A program made the translations under genes and the position numbers. From Eubacterium saphenum ATCC 49989 (GTDB lineage Bacteria > Bacillota > Clostridia > Peptostreptococcales > Anaerovoracaceae): a stretch of DNA of 64,000 nt. The DNA is taken from contig GG688422.1 in assembly GCA_000161975.1 (NCBI GenBank), positions 62,001 to 126,000 on the forward strand. Reading direction: 5' to 3'. The notes under the pieces were generated by a model. That model saw only the letters and a list, made by a program, of their open reading frames with translations, had not been told where the DNA came from and ran no database searches. Positions 24,301-31,426 of the stretch are shown one piece after another. Position 1 is the first letter of the stretch, and each line of letters begins with the position of its first letter.

Positions 24301-25574
24301 TGGGCGGTAAAGAACTTAAGAAGTTCACAAACTCTACCACCAAGCAGTTTAATAAGATGTATAAAGGTATACTCGATAAAGCCGAGCACACGATAAATAA
24401 GACAGCTCAAAAGTACAATAACCTTAAAAACGACCTCATAAGCGCCCGTAAGGACTTAAGAGACAAGTTCCGTACGTATGAGTTTATGAAAGACGAGAAC
24501 AGTTTTACAGGATTTGAAGGGCTACTGCAAAAACACGGGCACAGCCCTAGCAGCATAGTGAGCCGTAACCTAGCCGCACTAAAAGACTACCAGAAGCAAC
24601 TTAAAACGCTTAAGGGCAGGATACCTCCCGGGCTCATGAACGAGATAATGGGGCTTGATATGGCAGAGGCTATGCGCTACACCCGCAAGCTCAACGCTAT
24701 GACCGAGGAACAACTTAAGGAGTACCTGGCACACCTTGACGATGAGAAAAAACTACAGAACGAGATACACGGCGAGTTTTACTCAAACGTGAGACCCGCT
24801 AAGGCACTTACGAACATCAAGAGCGAGATAAAACTCCTCGAAGAGTATCAAGATAAATATAAACAACTTGAGTACCTCTTACCTAAACAACTACGGGATG
24901 ACATACGAGGCATGGAAAAAACGGATGCTATCGACTTTATGACGAGCCTATTAAACCTCCAGCCCCACAAACTACGTAGCTATATACAAAACTACATGCG
25001 GAAGGAAAAACTCGCTAAGGCGATATCTGATGACCTGTACAATAAAGATTTTAAAAATCTCAAATGGGACTTTAAAACGGAGCTTGAGAAGGCTATTAAG
25101 ACGTTTGTTAAGTATGCTAAGCGAGGGGGCAAGCAGATTATGCAAGCGCTCCTTGCAGGGCTTCGCAAAGGCAAGAACCTAGGCGGGGCGCTTAGTGCTG
25201 CTAAGAAAAAACTCGAAAAGGATTTAAAGCCCAAGAAGCCTAAGAAACCCAAGAAGCCTAAGAAACCTACAGAAGGTGTAGTACAGGTTAAGAAACCTAC
25301 CGTCAGACGAGGCTCGCAGGTAGGGACGCCCCTTACACTAGCGGCGGGCGAAGCTCGAAACCTTATTAAATCTGCAGAGGTCGCAGCCGCCAAAGCACAC
25401 AACCCTAAACTGACGGTACCTATAGAGCGGACGGCAGGACGGGCGGAGAAGCAAGGAGGCGATACAAGACCCGTGCAGATACAGACCGTTGTAAAACTCA
25501 ATGGCAAGGTGGTTGCTAAAGAGCTAACACCGCTCGTTGATATAGAGCTCAATAAACGCTATCGGAAGTATTAG
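21342..25574 (+). CDS. Tail tape measure protein
   Basis: A 1410-aa protein, the longest in the prophage. Residues 55-330 are the TP901-type tape measure core (SYESAFAGVRKTVDATEPEL, EELAHIAEGAGQLGIK, GMRIAGAGSQVGMTQAQIMS, SSVGIEAEAGGTAFSQLLAR). Two hydrophobic stretches (about 365-400 and 490-515) are the membrane-channel helices usual in this family. Residues about 760-835 hold two copies of a Lys-rich unit with SSPLKD (GDRSSPLKDMEKGSNKSANK, GDKSSPLKDLDKGVKNTANK). Near 1296-1307 is a KPKKPKKPKKPKKP tract. No lytic transglycosylase or peptidase motif is seen. Gene length would give a tail of about 200 nm by the usual 1.5 Å per residue rule. Confidence 0.92.
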   Translation: MADGTVIIDTKFNLDKFKTQVAAAEKQTSSMTNKGAGGLSKLKLAAAGAGLSVGALAVGAIKAGISYESAFAGVRKTVDATEPELQKMSKGIEDMSLKMPKTAEELAHIAEGAGQLGIKKEAILGFTKTMAQMSDATNLSSEEASMSLAKFANITGMSQEKFSNLGSAIVALGNSTATTEKDIVAMGMRIAGAGSQVGMTQAQIMSFSAGLSSVGIEAEAGGTAFSQLLARMNTATAEGGVKLQQFAQVAGMSSAQFKKAFKDDASGATLAFIQGLKKIKDSGGEPIQVLKKMGLSGIRMQDMLLRASNGSKIFSKALRTGNKAWRENTALSKEAGQRYQTTESKLLMLKNRFMQVGRDLYAAIKGNIRGGIDGLSSGVATAGKVLVPLVTIIAKVASAALKLSPVLIRVGAAVAAVRLGKHVQDWASGFRGLIASQTGATNAMQRGAAVAAASATQQRLAAGVTQNMTLAQGAARIATNGLTIATAGLRNVMAALGGPIGIFLIAASYLIPKFASWIQGAHGASAATTQFSSAVAEQTRRARALASSVDNVNKKYKDGVADGQARAQSALVQAAIIQKLAKNEHKSAAAKKTIKDMVDKLNGDVKGLNASYNEQTDTLRLNNKTLRAKVAAMQEEARMTAAKEAMIAAYKAEFEAKAQLVEQERLEKKLIQELAEARKQDYEAMKAGTLTKPESDKTAALKRQLAQVRSNIKSTESAHKKAGRAAGSYANAILGSAKKSSKASSKTAKSAEKAADAVRKARAKAKQGDRSSPLKDMEKGSNKSANKVKKFAFKALRAVQNARKDAKKGDKSSPLKDLDKGVKNTANKMKAPLKYVSTAPGRAVKKGKQSARSESRGTDSIGSNLMDGIGRGIRSAAHKVYQSMKSTIGDLIDAAKKAAGIKSPSRVMDRQVGRQLVAGISQGIRKRQKSLNANVKKLIKSMLKVAGKNLNFEGIGKKFMTRLTSVITKQKKAFREHMSDLKKHLKLGGKELKKFTNSTTKQFNKMYKGILDKAEHTINKTAQKYNNLKNDLISARKDLRDKFRTYEFMKDENSFTGFEGLLQKHGHSPSSIVSRNLAALKDYQKQLKTLKGRIPPGLMNEIMGLDMAEAMRYTRKLNAMTEEQLKEYLAHLDDEKKLQNEIHGEFYSNVRPAKALTNIKSEIKLLEEYQDKYKQLEYLLPKQLRDDIRGMEKTDAIDFMTSLLNLQPHKLRSYIQNYMRKEKLAKAISDDLYNKDFKNLKWDFKTELEKAIKTFVKYAKRGGKQIMQALLAGLRKGKNLGGALSAAKKKLEKDLKPKKPKKPKKPKKPTEGVVQVKKPTVRRGSQVGTPLTLAAGEARNLIKSAEVAAAKAHNPKLTVPIERTAGRAEKQGGDTRPVQIQTVVKLNGKVVAKELTPLVDIELNKRYRKY

Positions 25575-25589
25575 AAAGGAGAGGGCTAT

Positions 25590-26420
25590 ATGCACAAAAA
25601 GATAAATTACATACAGTTTATCGAAAAGAAAACCGGTATCAACAAAAAAGGGCAATCTTGGTGGCTCCCCACCGACGCAGAGGTGATAAATGCGCATGAC
25701 CTGCAAATAACTGACATCACAACCACACCGCTTGTACCCAAGAGCGCAGCAGCGCACTCGGGCGAATCATACTTCGCTCAAACAGGAAGGTTCCCAGAGT
25801 ACGAACCGCTTGAGATAACAATAACCGGCACGGTCAAAGATGACGTGGCTGCCGACAACTTGCAGAGTAAACTGCGTGCGCTTGGAGGCGCAAACAACTA
25901 CTACATCAGGATTGCTAACGACATCGCAAACATACCCGGTTCTATAGTTGGCGACCCCGCCGACACGTTTGATGCCTATTGGGGTCACATCAAAAGTGCA
26001 CAAATAGCGGGAGTAAGACCCACAGAGCTAGAGGCTACGATAGTGCTCGAAGTCGACGCATACCTAAGACGGGTGCAGGATACGACCATCCACCCCGGTG
26101 CGGGCACAGGCACGGTAGGATGGGACTTACTAATAGATGAGGAGCTAGATATCGGTTGCACGTGGCTTAGGCTGCTACCCTACAGGCTGGGGCTGCCGTT
26201 TGGCGTGCCGATGGTTAAGTGGGGCGCTAAAGGGGCGTATATCGAAAATGACGTAACTAAGATATACGTGCCGGGAAAAGACGAGGTGCCGACATACCTT
26301 ATACCTCATCTGGATAGGAGCCTTAAACGGCTCAACTTTGCCTCGCAATCCGTAGATGAGGACATCCGTATATTCCTAGAATTCGGGAGGCTTACCTATG
26401 CAAATCCTACATTTATCTAA
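25590..26420 (+). CDS. Distal tail protein (Dit-like)
   Basis: A 276-aa protein directly after the tape measure gene. The N-terminal half has WWLPTDAEVINAHDLQITDI and the beta strand EPLEITITGTVKDD, matching the belt domain of distal tail proteins. The middle has NNYYIRIANDIANIPGSIVG and TELEATIVLEVDAYLRRVQD, typical of Dit hub strands. The C-terminal part (VGWDLLIDEELDIGCTWLRL) is a further galectin-like or unassigned region. It overlaps the next gene by 23 nt. Assignment is from position and strand pattern. Confidence 0.7.
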   Translation: MHKKINYIQFIEKKTGINKKGQSWWLPTDAEVINAHDLQITDITTTPLVPKSAAAHSGESYFAQTGRFPEYEPLEITITGTVKDDVAADNLQSKLRALGGANNYYIRIANDIANIPGSIVGDPADTFDAYWGHIKSAQIAGVRPTELEATIVLEVDAYLRRVQDTTIHPGAGTGTVGWDLLIDEELDIGCTWLRLLPYRLGLPFGVPMVKWGAKGAYIENDVTKIYVPGKDEVPTYLIPHLDRSLKRLNFASQSVDEDIRIFLEFGRLTYANPTFI

Positions 26421-27609
26421 TCACCCGGCTATAGTTGAGTCCACGAGAACGGGCGAAAAAATAACACTTAAAGATCCGGATAACAAACTGTTTCCTAACA
26501 GATTGGGTACAGTGCTCCCGGTAGATAACCTAGAGCCTGTGCGGATTAAAGGCATTCCTCCGTGGATTAGGCGGTCAGACTATTTCTTCCCTGTTAATAT
26601 ATCCACAGATGAAGCGACAGGTGTTAAGGAGATAACATATGCTCCGTATCACGAACTCTTTAAGTATCTATACGCCTCAGACACAACGTGGGAGAGCATA
26701 GCTAGGCTTGTGGGCAATATAGCTCTACCGACAACTACGAGCGCCGTAGTGCGCAAGTTGGTGGCGGACGGGCTAGACTTGTTGCTCAAAGAGCTTGCGG
26801 CTAAAACAGGCACGGGGCTGGGTTCGGGCGGCGCACACACCCCTGTAGCGGTGGCGGGTACAATGATTTCAGGGGCAGAGCTGGTGGAGGTTAAGGCGGA
26901 ATTTGATAATACCTTACCGGCAACCCAACTCTTTGAAAAAATAAAGGAGCTCGCTCCCGAAATATCATGTGCGACCGCCGACATTTTTGGTGACGACAGC
27001 ATGATTTTATGGTGGTATGGTACAAACCATCTACCGAAGTTCACAATGCCGACAATACCGCTCAAAGAGCTTAATATTAAATATAATGTGGATAGTTATG
27101 CCGTCGCAGTTAAGGCGCTCGGAGCTACAGATGTAAACGGCGAGAGATTGCAGCTACCACAGGCGAGTATTATAGCAGGTAAATTGCCACAAATAACTAA
27201 ACTCACGACCCACGATAACATCTGGACACTACGAGAACTTGAGCTGGCGCAGGCGCAAGACCTGCTTAAGTATCGGGATTACGAGATATCATTTAATGCC
27301 AACGTATATGAGCTACTGCCACCTCACAAACGTAACCCGATAAGCACAACAACCGAACCGATGTATTACAGCGGTATACTACCCCACAGTATGTGGTGTG
27401 TACCGCACTTACAGACTAGTGCAGATGAGTACCCGTTCGTCGTAGACAGAGTGGTGTTTAACAACTCAAATCCAGCCGAGAGCAACGTGTATTTTACAAC
27501 ACTTAAAGGAGACGAGACAGGAGTCGGATTATCAAGCGCATTGGCGGCTGCAGACCCTACAAGGAATACGACGGTGGCAGGCGAGGCACCTAAAAGCAAG
27601 AAAGGATAG
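26398..27609 (+). CDS. Tail-associated hub protein (Tal-like)
   Basis: A 403-aa protein after Dit, beginning MQILHLSNHPAIVESTRTGE. TGVKEITYAPYHELFKYLYA (about 75-94) and the block NTLPATQLFEKIKELAPEIS (about 170-189) with DIFGDDSMILWWYG are like the N-terminal hub of siphovirus tail-associated lysins. The expected downstream peptidase or fibre domains are absent, and the protein ends with a low-complexity AGEAPKSKKG. If Tal, it is a short form. No receptor-binding protein gene follows it. Confidence 0.65.
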   Translation: MQILHLSNHPAIVESTRTGEKITLKDPDNKLFPNRLGTVLPVDNLEPVRIKGIPPWIRRSDYFFPVNISTDEATGVKEITYAPYHELFKYLYASDTTWESIARLVGNIALPTTTSAVVRKLVADGLDLLLKELAAKTGTGLGSGGAHTPVAVAGTMISGAELVEVKAEFDNTLPATQLFEKIKELAPEISCATADIFGDDSMILWWYGTNHLPKFTMPTIPLKELNIKYNVDSYAVAVKALGATDVNGERLQLPQASIIAGKLPQITKLTTHDNIWTLRELELAQAQDLLKYRDYEISFNANVYELLPPHKRNPISTTTEPMYYSGILPHSMWCVPHLQTSADEYPFVVDRVVFNNSNPAESNVYFTTLKGDETGVGLSSALAAADPTRNTTVAGEAPKSKKG

Positions 27610-27612
27610 GAG

Positions 27613-27900
27613 ATGGATGTATTAATAGCAGTTATTGCTTCGAGCGGATTCTGGGCTGCGATACAGCTCGTAATCGCTAATAGATATAAAAAGGATGGTA
27701 GACGTACATCCCTTGAGAAAGCCACTCTTGCGCTACTGCACGACAGGTTACATAACGCATACAGGTCATCGCAGAAGCGGGACAACATCGACATCGAAGA
27801 GCTCAGGAACCTTGACTACATCTATTCTGCGTATAAAGCCCTGGGGGGAAACGGCACAGGGGATGAAATTTACAAGCGGATTAAGCAAAAAGTTAAATAG
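27613..27900 (+). CDS. Small membrane-anchored phage protein, holin-like companion
   Basis: A 95-aa protein with one N-terminal hydrophobic segment (MDVLIAVIASSGFWAAIQLV) followed by a cytoplasmic helical domain (EKATLALLHDRLHNAYRSSQ, RNLDYIYSAYKALGGNGTGD). This arrangement is common for small proteins upstream of holins in Firmicutes phages; a role in lysis timing or antiholin action is possible but unproven. A terminator follows 9 nt later. Confidence 0.65.
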   Translation: MDVLIAVIASSGFWAAIQLVIANRYKKDGRRTSLEKATLALLHDRLHNAYRSSQKRDNIDIEELRNLDYIYSAYKALGGNGTGDEIYKRIKQKVK

Positions 27901-27908
27901 TCCGAAGG

Positions 27909-27931
27909 ACAGCCACGAGGCTGTTTTTTTT
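27909..27931 (+). terminator. Intrinsic terminator before the holin
   Basis: ACAGCC (27909-27914) pairs with GGCTGT (27919-27924) across ACGA, followed by eight T (27924-27931). It separates the tail block from the holin, so lysis genes may have a separate or partial readthrough supply. Confidence 0.85.
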
Positions 27932-27958
27932 GTGTATATGTAAACAAAGGAGGTTTTT

Positions 27959-28243
27959 ATGTTTACTATCAGTTTTTGGAAGGATACGTTTGCTAGAGCA
28001 GTTGCTACTGCAGCAGAGGCGGCACTGGCGCTCATCGGAACAAGCACGCTTATCGAGGCGGTAAGCTGGCAGGCAGTCGGTAGTACTGCAGGGCTAGCTT
28101 TTATCGCCACTGTTGTTAAGTGCATTGCAGCAACAGGTGCTCTTAAAAAAGGAGCCCCGGAAGATTTGGCTAAAGATGAATTGGATGATGAGGATCTAAA
28201 GACAATAATGAAAGAAGAGGCAGACGAAAATGAAGGGAATTAA
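27959..28243 (+). CDS. Phage holin (r1t/LL-H type)
   Basis: A 94-aa protein with a strong AAAGGAGG site. Two hydrophobic helices are visible: ATAAEAALALIGTSTLIEAV (about 14-33, Ala-rich) and WQAVGSTAGLAFIATVVKCI (about 36-55), then GALKKGAPEDLAKDELDDED and an acidic tail. Two-TM class holins of this length with acidic C-termini permeabilise the membrane to release the amidase encoded next. It overlaps the amidase gene by 14 nt. Confidence 0.85.
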   Translation: MFTISFWKDTFARAVATAAEAALALIGTSTLIEAVSWQAVGSTAGLAFIATVVKCIAATGALKKGAPEDLAKDELDDEDLKTIMKEEADENEGN

Positions 28244-28730
28244 TAAAAAATACACTAAGAGTAGTAGCCCGAGGTATGGCAATAAAGTACGATATCTCGT
28301 GATACATTGGGTTGGGGCTGTAAGCACTGCCAAAAACAATGCCGACTACTTCGCACGTGTAAATCCGCTGGCTTCAGCTCATTACTTTGTTGATGCTAAA
28401 GAGATGTGGGCGAGCGTACCTACGGAGCGGGCTGCGTGGTCTGTAGGTGGAGGTATGATGTCGCCTCGTGGCGGTAAGTTTTTTGGCAAATGTACAAATC
28501 TTAACAGCGTGAGTGTGGAGCTTTGTTGTATCCGCAAGAACGGTAAAGTCATTGTAGACCCTGCCGCTATAAAAAAGGCAACACCTCTTGTGAGGGCGCT
28601 CATGAAGAGGCTTAAGATACCTGCAGGGCGAGTTATACGGCACTTCGATGTTAACGGTAAGATGTGTCCTGGAGGATACATCGATAACGCCTCGTGGCGT
28701 AAATTACATAAACAGCTAACGGGTTGTTAA
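28230..28730 (+). CDS. Endolysin: N-acetylmuramoyl-L-alanine amidase (Amidase_2)
   Basis: A 166-aa single-domain amidase. Zinc ligands are the His of YLVIHWVGA (about residue 26) and the His and Cys of VIRHFDVNGKMCPGGY (about 137 and 145). The substrate loop LASAHYFVDAKEMW (about 47-60) and SVSVELCCIRKNGK (about 92) are standard. There is no recognisable cell-wall-binding domain, so it is the catalytic domain only. Start at ATG 28230 overlaps the holin end. It cleaves the amide bond between muramic acid and L-Ala in peptidoglycan. Confidence 0.93.
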   Translation: MKGINKKYTKSSSPRYGNKVRYLVIHWVGAVSTAKNNADYFARVNPLASAHYFVDAKEMWASVPTERAAWSVGGGMMSPRGGKFFGKCTNLNSVSVELCCIRKNGKVIVDPAAIKKATPLVRALMKRLKIPAGRVIRHFDVNGKMCPGGYIDNASWRKLHKQLTGC

Positions 28731-28740
28731 GACACAAGTA

Positions 28741-28785
28741 AAAGAGGGCTTAGGGTGGTAAAATACCTTAAGCCCTCTTTTTTTG
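28741..28785. terminator. Bidirectional terminator after the endolysin
   Basis: AAAGAGGGCTTAGGGT (28741-28756) pairs with ACCTTAAGCCCTCTTT (28765-28780) with one G-U pair, and is followed by four more T. On the minus strand the A run before the stem likewise gives T. It closes the rightward late operon and the leftward small gene 28816-28992. Confidence 0.9.
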
Positions 28786-28815
28786 TGCCTCTAAAACAAC
28801 CTTCAGGCGGAGGTA

Positions 28816-28992
28816 CTACATCTCTTGCCGAATAGCGAGTCTTATGGCTGCCTTAATTGCACCGTGCTTATTAGGCTGTGTAGCCAACCATTTAAGGATA
28901 TCACTATCGGTGTTTTTGTTGAGTTTAAGAGTATAACGAGTAACGTTTTTCTTCTCATACCTCGCCTGTGGTGTCATCTTCTTTTCATCCAT
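28816..28992 (-). CDS. Small conserved mobile-element protein, ribbon-helix-helix-like
   Basis: A 58-aa leftward frame (28992 to 28816) with a GGGAGGT site. It reads MDEKKMTPQARYEKKNVTRY, TLKLNKNTDSDILKWLATQP and NKHGAIKAAIRLAIRQEM. The pattern 'RYEKKN-TR-Y-T-L-KLN-KNTD-DI-WL', a turn, 'IK-AIR-I' is a frequent small protein on Firmicutes mobile elements and phage ends. A beta strand followed by two helices suggests Arc/CopG-like DNA binding, but I cannot prove it. It lies between two terminators, converging with the lysis operon. Confidence 0.75.
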   Translation of the reverse strand: MDEKKMTPQARYEKKNVTRYTLKLNKNTDSDILKWLATQPNKHGAIKAAIRLAIRQEM

Positions 28993-29047
28993 TTTGCTAC
29001 CTCCCTCACATTTCTGTTTGACAGTCCACGCAAATTATCTTAAAATA

Positions 29048-29069
29048 GGGGTGGTGGTTAAACCACCCC
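29048..29069. terminator. Weak hairpin terminator candidate between two small leftward genes
   Basis: GGGGTGGT (plus 29048-29055) pairs with ACCACCCC (29062-29069) around a short loop. On the minus strand TATTTTAAG follows, so it could end transcription of the small gene at 29184-29077. The T stretch is interrupted, so strength is uncertain. Confidence 0.45.
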
Positions 29070-29076
29070 GTATCTG

Positions 29077-29184
29077 CTAACTCTTTTTAGTAGGCTTGAT
29101 AGTGATTGTTAACTTGTAAATGGTATCACCTTCTAAGCCGGTTTTTAAAAGGGCTAGCAGATTTTCTATATCTGCGCTTTTCAA
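29077..29184 (-). CDS. Very small leftward protein (35 aa) with TTG start
   Basis: Reading leftward from 29184, AAAGGAGG lies 7 nt before TTG, giving the product MKSADIENLLALLKTGLEGD then TIYKLTITIKPTKKS, ending at TAG 29077-29079. The frame looks like a short helix plus two strands and is not low complexity. No family is recognised. Only the strong ribosome binding site and its place beside another leftward mobile-element gene support it. Confidence 0.45.
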   Translation of the reverse strand: MKSADIENLLALLKTGLEGDTIYKLTITIKPTKKS

Positions 29185-29465
29185 CTCATCACCTCCTTTC
29201 TGAATTATATAATAACATCATCCGTGGATTATGTCAAGAAAAAGGATGATTTTTTTGTAAGTTAAGCAAAAAAAATGGGATATGACGAAGAAGCACGCCG
29301 TATTTCCCCGTTTAAGCGACTTTTTTGGGGCGGGTCATAGTCTAACACCTTGCTAAAAGCTTAGGTACATCCCCCGCAACCCCGACCGTTCACATACGGA
29401 AAACGCCCCTCCTGCTATATAACGGAGAGGCGTTTTTCAAGGATGACGGGTATGCCACCATTCTT
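29185..29465. other. Right-end prophage segment without an evident gene
   Basis: About 280 bp between the small leftward gene and the tRNA. It holds AT-rich promoter-like DNA for the leftward genes (near 29195-29260), a G+C-rich stretch (29300-29400) with no open frame of note, and the tRNA terminator. I see no integrase, excisionase or clear direct repeat here; the left attachment copy would be outside the window. Confidence 0.5.
29399..29438. terminator. Terminator for the leftward tRNA-Arg
   Basis: AAAACGCC-C-CTCC (29400-29412 region) pairs with GGAG-A-GGCGTTTTT (29424-29437) with one internal mismatch. The minus-strand copy ends with T residues, so it can stop tRNA-Arg transcription; the plus-strand copy also has a T run. 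Confidence 0.65.
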
Positions 29466-29542
29466 TGGTACACCCAGAGGGAGTCGAACCCCCAACCTCC
29501 GCATTCGTAGTGCGTTACTCTATCCAATTGAGCTATGGGTGC
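29466..29542 (-). tRNA. tRNA-Arg(ACG), likely phage attachment site (attR)
   Basis: The reverse strand folds as a tRNA with loop CTACGAA, anticodon ACG, a TTCGACT T-loop and encoded CCA (29468-29466). D-stem and T-stem pair with a few G-U pairs. The acceptor reads GCACCCA against TGGGTGT, so the first pair is G1-U72 instead of the normal G1-C72; A27 and G43 also do not pair. Its 3' end faces the prophage, the usual target of tyrosine integrases, so the 3' end may be supplied by the phage. The tRNA should still be functional if the G-U pair is tolerated. Confidence 0.9.
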
Positions 29543-29593
29543 ATGGATAACGTTTTTATATGATATCAGATAATAGGTATGCTTAGCAAGCTG

Positions 29594-29602
29594 TGCTATA
29601 AT
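29594..29602 (+). promoter_or_regulatory. Extended -10 promoter before murG
   Basis: TG-C-TATAAT (29594-29602) is an extended -10 with GGAGGAGC and ATG 29634 downstream. It is just past the tRNA-Arg and gives the host murG operon its own start, insulated from the prophage. Confidence 0.65.
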
Positions 29603-29633
29603 AATTTTGGTAATAATTTTCTATGGAGGAGCG

Positions 29634-30767
29634 ATGAAGGTAGTATTTACAGGCGGTGGTACAGGTGGACATGTGTATCCGGCACTGGCTATAGCTTCGG
29701 AATTTAAAAAGCGGGGCGATGAAGAAATTTTGTTTGTAGGTACCCAAAATGGAATGGAAGCACAAATTGTTCCAAGAGAAGGCTTTGATATAGAGTTTAT
29801 AAAGGCCAGCGGCTTTGATAGAGAATCTAAACTAAGCTTCATAAAAAGCGGCATAAGGCTCATATTTTCACTGATAAGTGCTATAAAAATCTTAAGAGAT
29901 TTCAAACCTGACATAGTGGTGGGAACGGGAGGATACGTTTCGGCATCGGTGCTCATGGCGGCGAATTTTTTGAAAATCCCAACCTATATACACGAACAGA
30001 ATGCGGTGCCTGGGCTAGTAAACAGAAAACTTTCAAAGAAAGCTAAAACGGCATTTGCAGGGTTTGAGGCGGCGTGCAAACTTCTTGGAAATAATGCGTA
30101 TTATTGCGGAAATCCTGTAAGAGATGAATTTGGGCTCGTGCCTAAAGAAAAGGCGAGAAAAGAGCTTGATGTGGCGGCAGATGAGTTTGTGATTTTTGCT
30201 GTAGGCGGCAGTCAGGGCGCAAGAACCATCAATGAATTTTTACTGGGTGCGTTGAAAGATTTTGTAAAAAGAGATATCAGAATGGTCGTTTCTGCCGGAC
30301 GAAAAAGTTTTGATGAAGTAGTGAGCAGAGCGGGAAAAATTTTGGATTGCACCTTTCGCATAGAAGGTGAAAACGGTTACATGAGCGCAGTGTGCGATAA
30401 AATCCATATTTTTGAGTACATCGAAAATATGCCTCTGTGCATGGCGGCATCGGATTTAGTGATAGCTCGAGGCGGAGCACTTACGGTGGCTGAGATATGC
30501 GCCTCATTTAAACCTGCTATATATGTGCCTTTTCCGTTTGCCGTAGGGAATCATCAGTATTACAATGCAAAGGCTGTAGCTGATGTAGGTGGAGGCATAA
30601 TAATGGAAGAAAAGGATCTTACTGAGGAAAAAGTCATGTGCCTGATAGACGGTTTCTGCAAGGATCCGAAAGTACTTGAAGACATGGGCAAAAATGCGGG
30701 TAAGGCTGCGAGGCGAAATGCTGCGAAGGATATTGTAGATGTTATAAAGCGCAGTGGGGCATCATAA
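29634..30767 (+). CDS. murG: MurG: UDP-GlcNAc transferase of lipid II synthesis
   Basis: A 377-aa GT-B glycosyltransferase of peptidoglycan synthesis that adds GlcNAc to lipid I at the inner membrane face. Diagnostic motifs are the first glycine loop FTGGGTGGHVYPALAIA (residues 4-20), GTGGYVSASVLMAA (about 100), IHEQNAVPGLVNR (about 122), the second loop AVGGSQGARTINEF (about 190) and IARGGALTVAEIC (about 280). ATG 29634 has GGAGG; an upstream in-frame start at 29607 is rejected for lack of a site. murG here is not in the usual dcw cluster but is first in an operon with yigZ and tdk. Confidence 0.95.
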   Translation: MKVVFTGGGTGGHVYPALAIASEFKKRGDEEILFVGTQNGMEAQIVPREGFDIEFIKASGFDRESKLSFIKSGIRLIFSLISAIKILRDFKPDIVVGTGGYVSASVLMAANFLKIPTYIHEQNAVPGLVNRKLSKKAKTAFAGFEAACKLLGNNAYYCGNPVRDEFGLVPKEKARKELDVAADEFVIFAVGGSQGARTINEFLLGALKDFVKRDIRMVVSAGRKSFDEVVSRAGKILDCTFRIEGENGYMSAVCDKIHIFEYIENMPLCMAASDLVIARGGALTVAEICASFKPAIYVPFPFAVGNHQYYNAKAVADVGGGIIMEEKDLTEEKVMCLIDGFCKDPKVLEDMGKNAGKAARRNAAKDIVDVIKRSGAS

Positions 30768-31426
30768 TGAGCAAAGCTATATATAAGACGGTGTATTCCG
30801 AGGCTGAGTATGAATTTTATGAGAAAAAATCTAAATTTATAGCCAGAATAAAGCCTGTAGAATCGATTGACCTTGCTAAGGATTTCATAGCGCAGATAAA
30901 GTCTCGGTACTCAAAGGCAACGCATAATGTTCCTGCATTTGTAGTAGGAACGAAAATGGAACATACCTGGGCGAGCGATGATGGAGAGCCGAGCTTAAGT
31001 GCAGGAAGACCCATGCTGAATTTACTGGTTAGTGAAGGACTTACAAATGTTGTGGTGGTCACTACGAGATACTTTGGCGGCATAAAGCTCGGTAAAGGCG
31101 GGCTTGTGAGAGCTTACACGGCAGCTTGCAAGGGTGCGGTAGAAAAAGCTTGCACTGCAGCTGCATACAGCATGATAAAATTAAATGTAATTGTTTCGCA
31201 TAAGGATTATTCTCTTATTAGGGGTAATGCAGGGCCACTATACAGCATCATTAGTGAAGATTTTTCGGATAAGGTGTGTTGCGTTTTGGCAACGGATGAA
31301 GAAAAATTTTTGCAAGCTAAGGAAAAGATTGAAGACATGACATCCGGGAGATGTGAATTTCAGGAAAACGGCAGATTTATAAAAAGAATAAAATTAGGAG
31401 GAAATGATGGCGCAGCTTTATTATAG
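30767..31426 (+). CDS. yigZ: YigZ/IMPACT family protein (UPF0029)
   Basis: A 219-aa protein. The N-terminal IMPACT domain has YEKKSKFIARIKPVESIDLA (about 17-36), TKMEHTWASDDGEPSLSAGRP (the conserved SDDGEP block, about 62-82) and RYFGGIKLGKGGLVRAYTAA (about 101-120). A ferredoxin-like C-terminal domain completes it. These proteins are linked to translation under stress and RNA or peptide binding, but no firm function is established. TAATG overlap with murG shows coupling. Confidence 0.9.
   Translation: MSKAIYKTVYSEAEYEFYEKKSKFIARIKPVESIDLAKDFIAQIKSRYSKATHNVPAFVVGTKMEHTWASDDGEPSLSAGRPMLNLLVSEGLTNVVVVTTRYFGGIKLGKGGLVRAYTAACKGAVEKACTAAAYSMIKLNVIVSHKDYSLIRGNAGPLYSIISEDFSDKVCCVLATDEEKFLQAKEKIEDMTSGRCEFQENGRFIKRIKLGGNDGAALL

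Noticed and set aside
27695..27943. Overlapping 82-aa frame in the small membrane-protein gene
   Set aside because: It reads through the terminator at 27909-27931 and is a shadow of the recognised frame.
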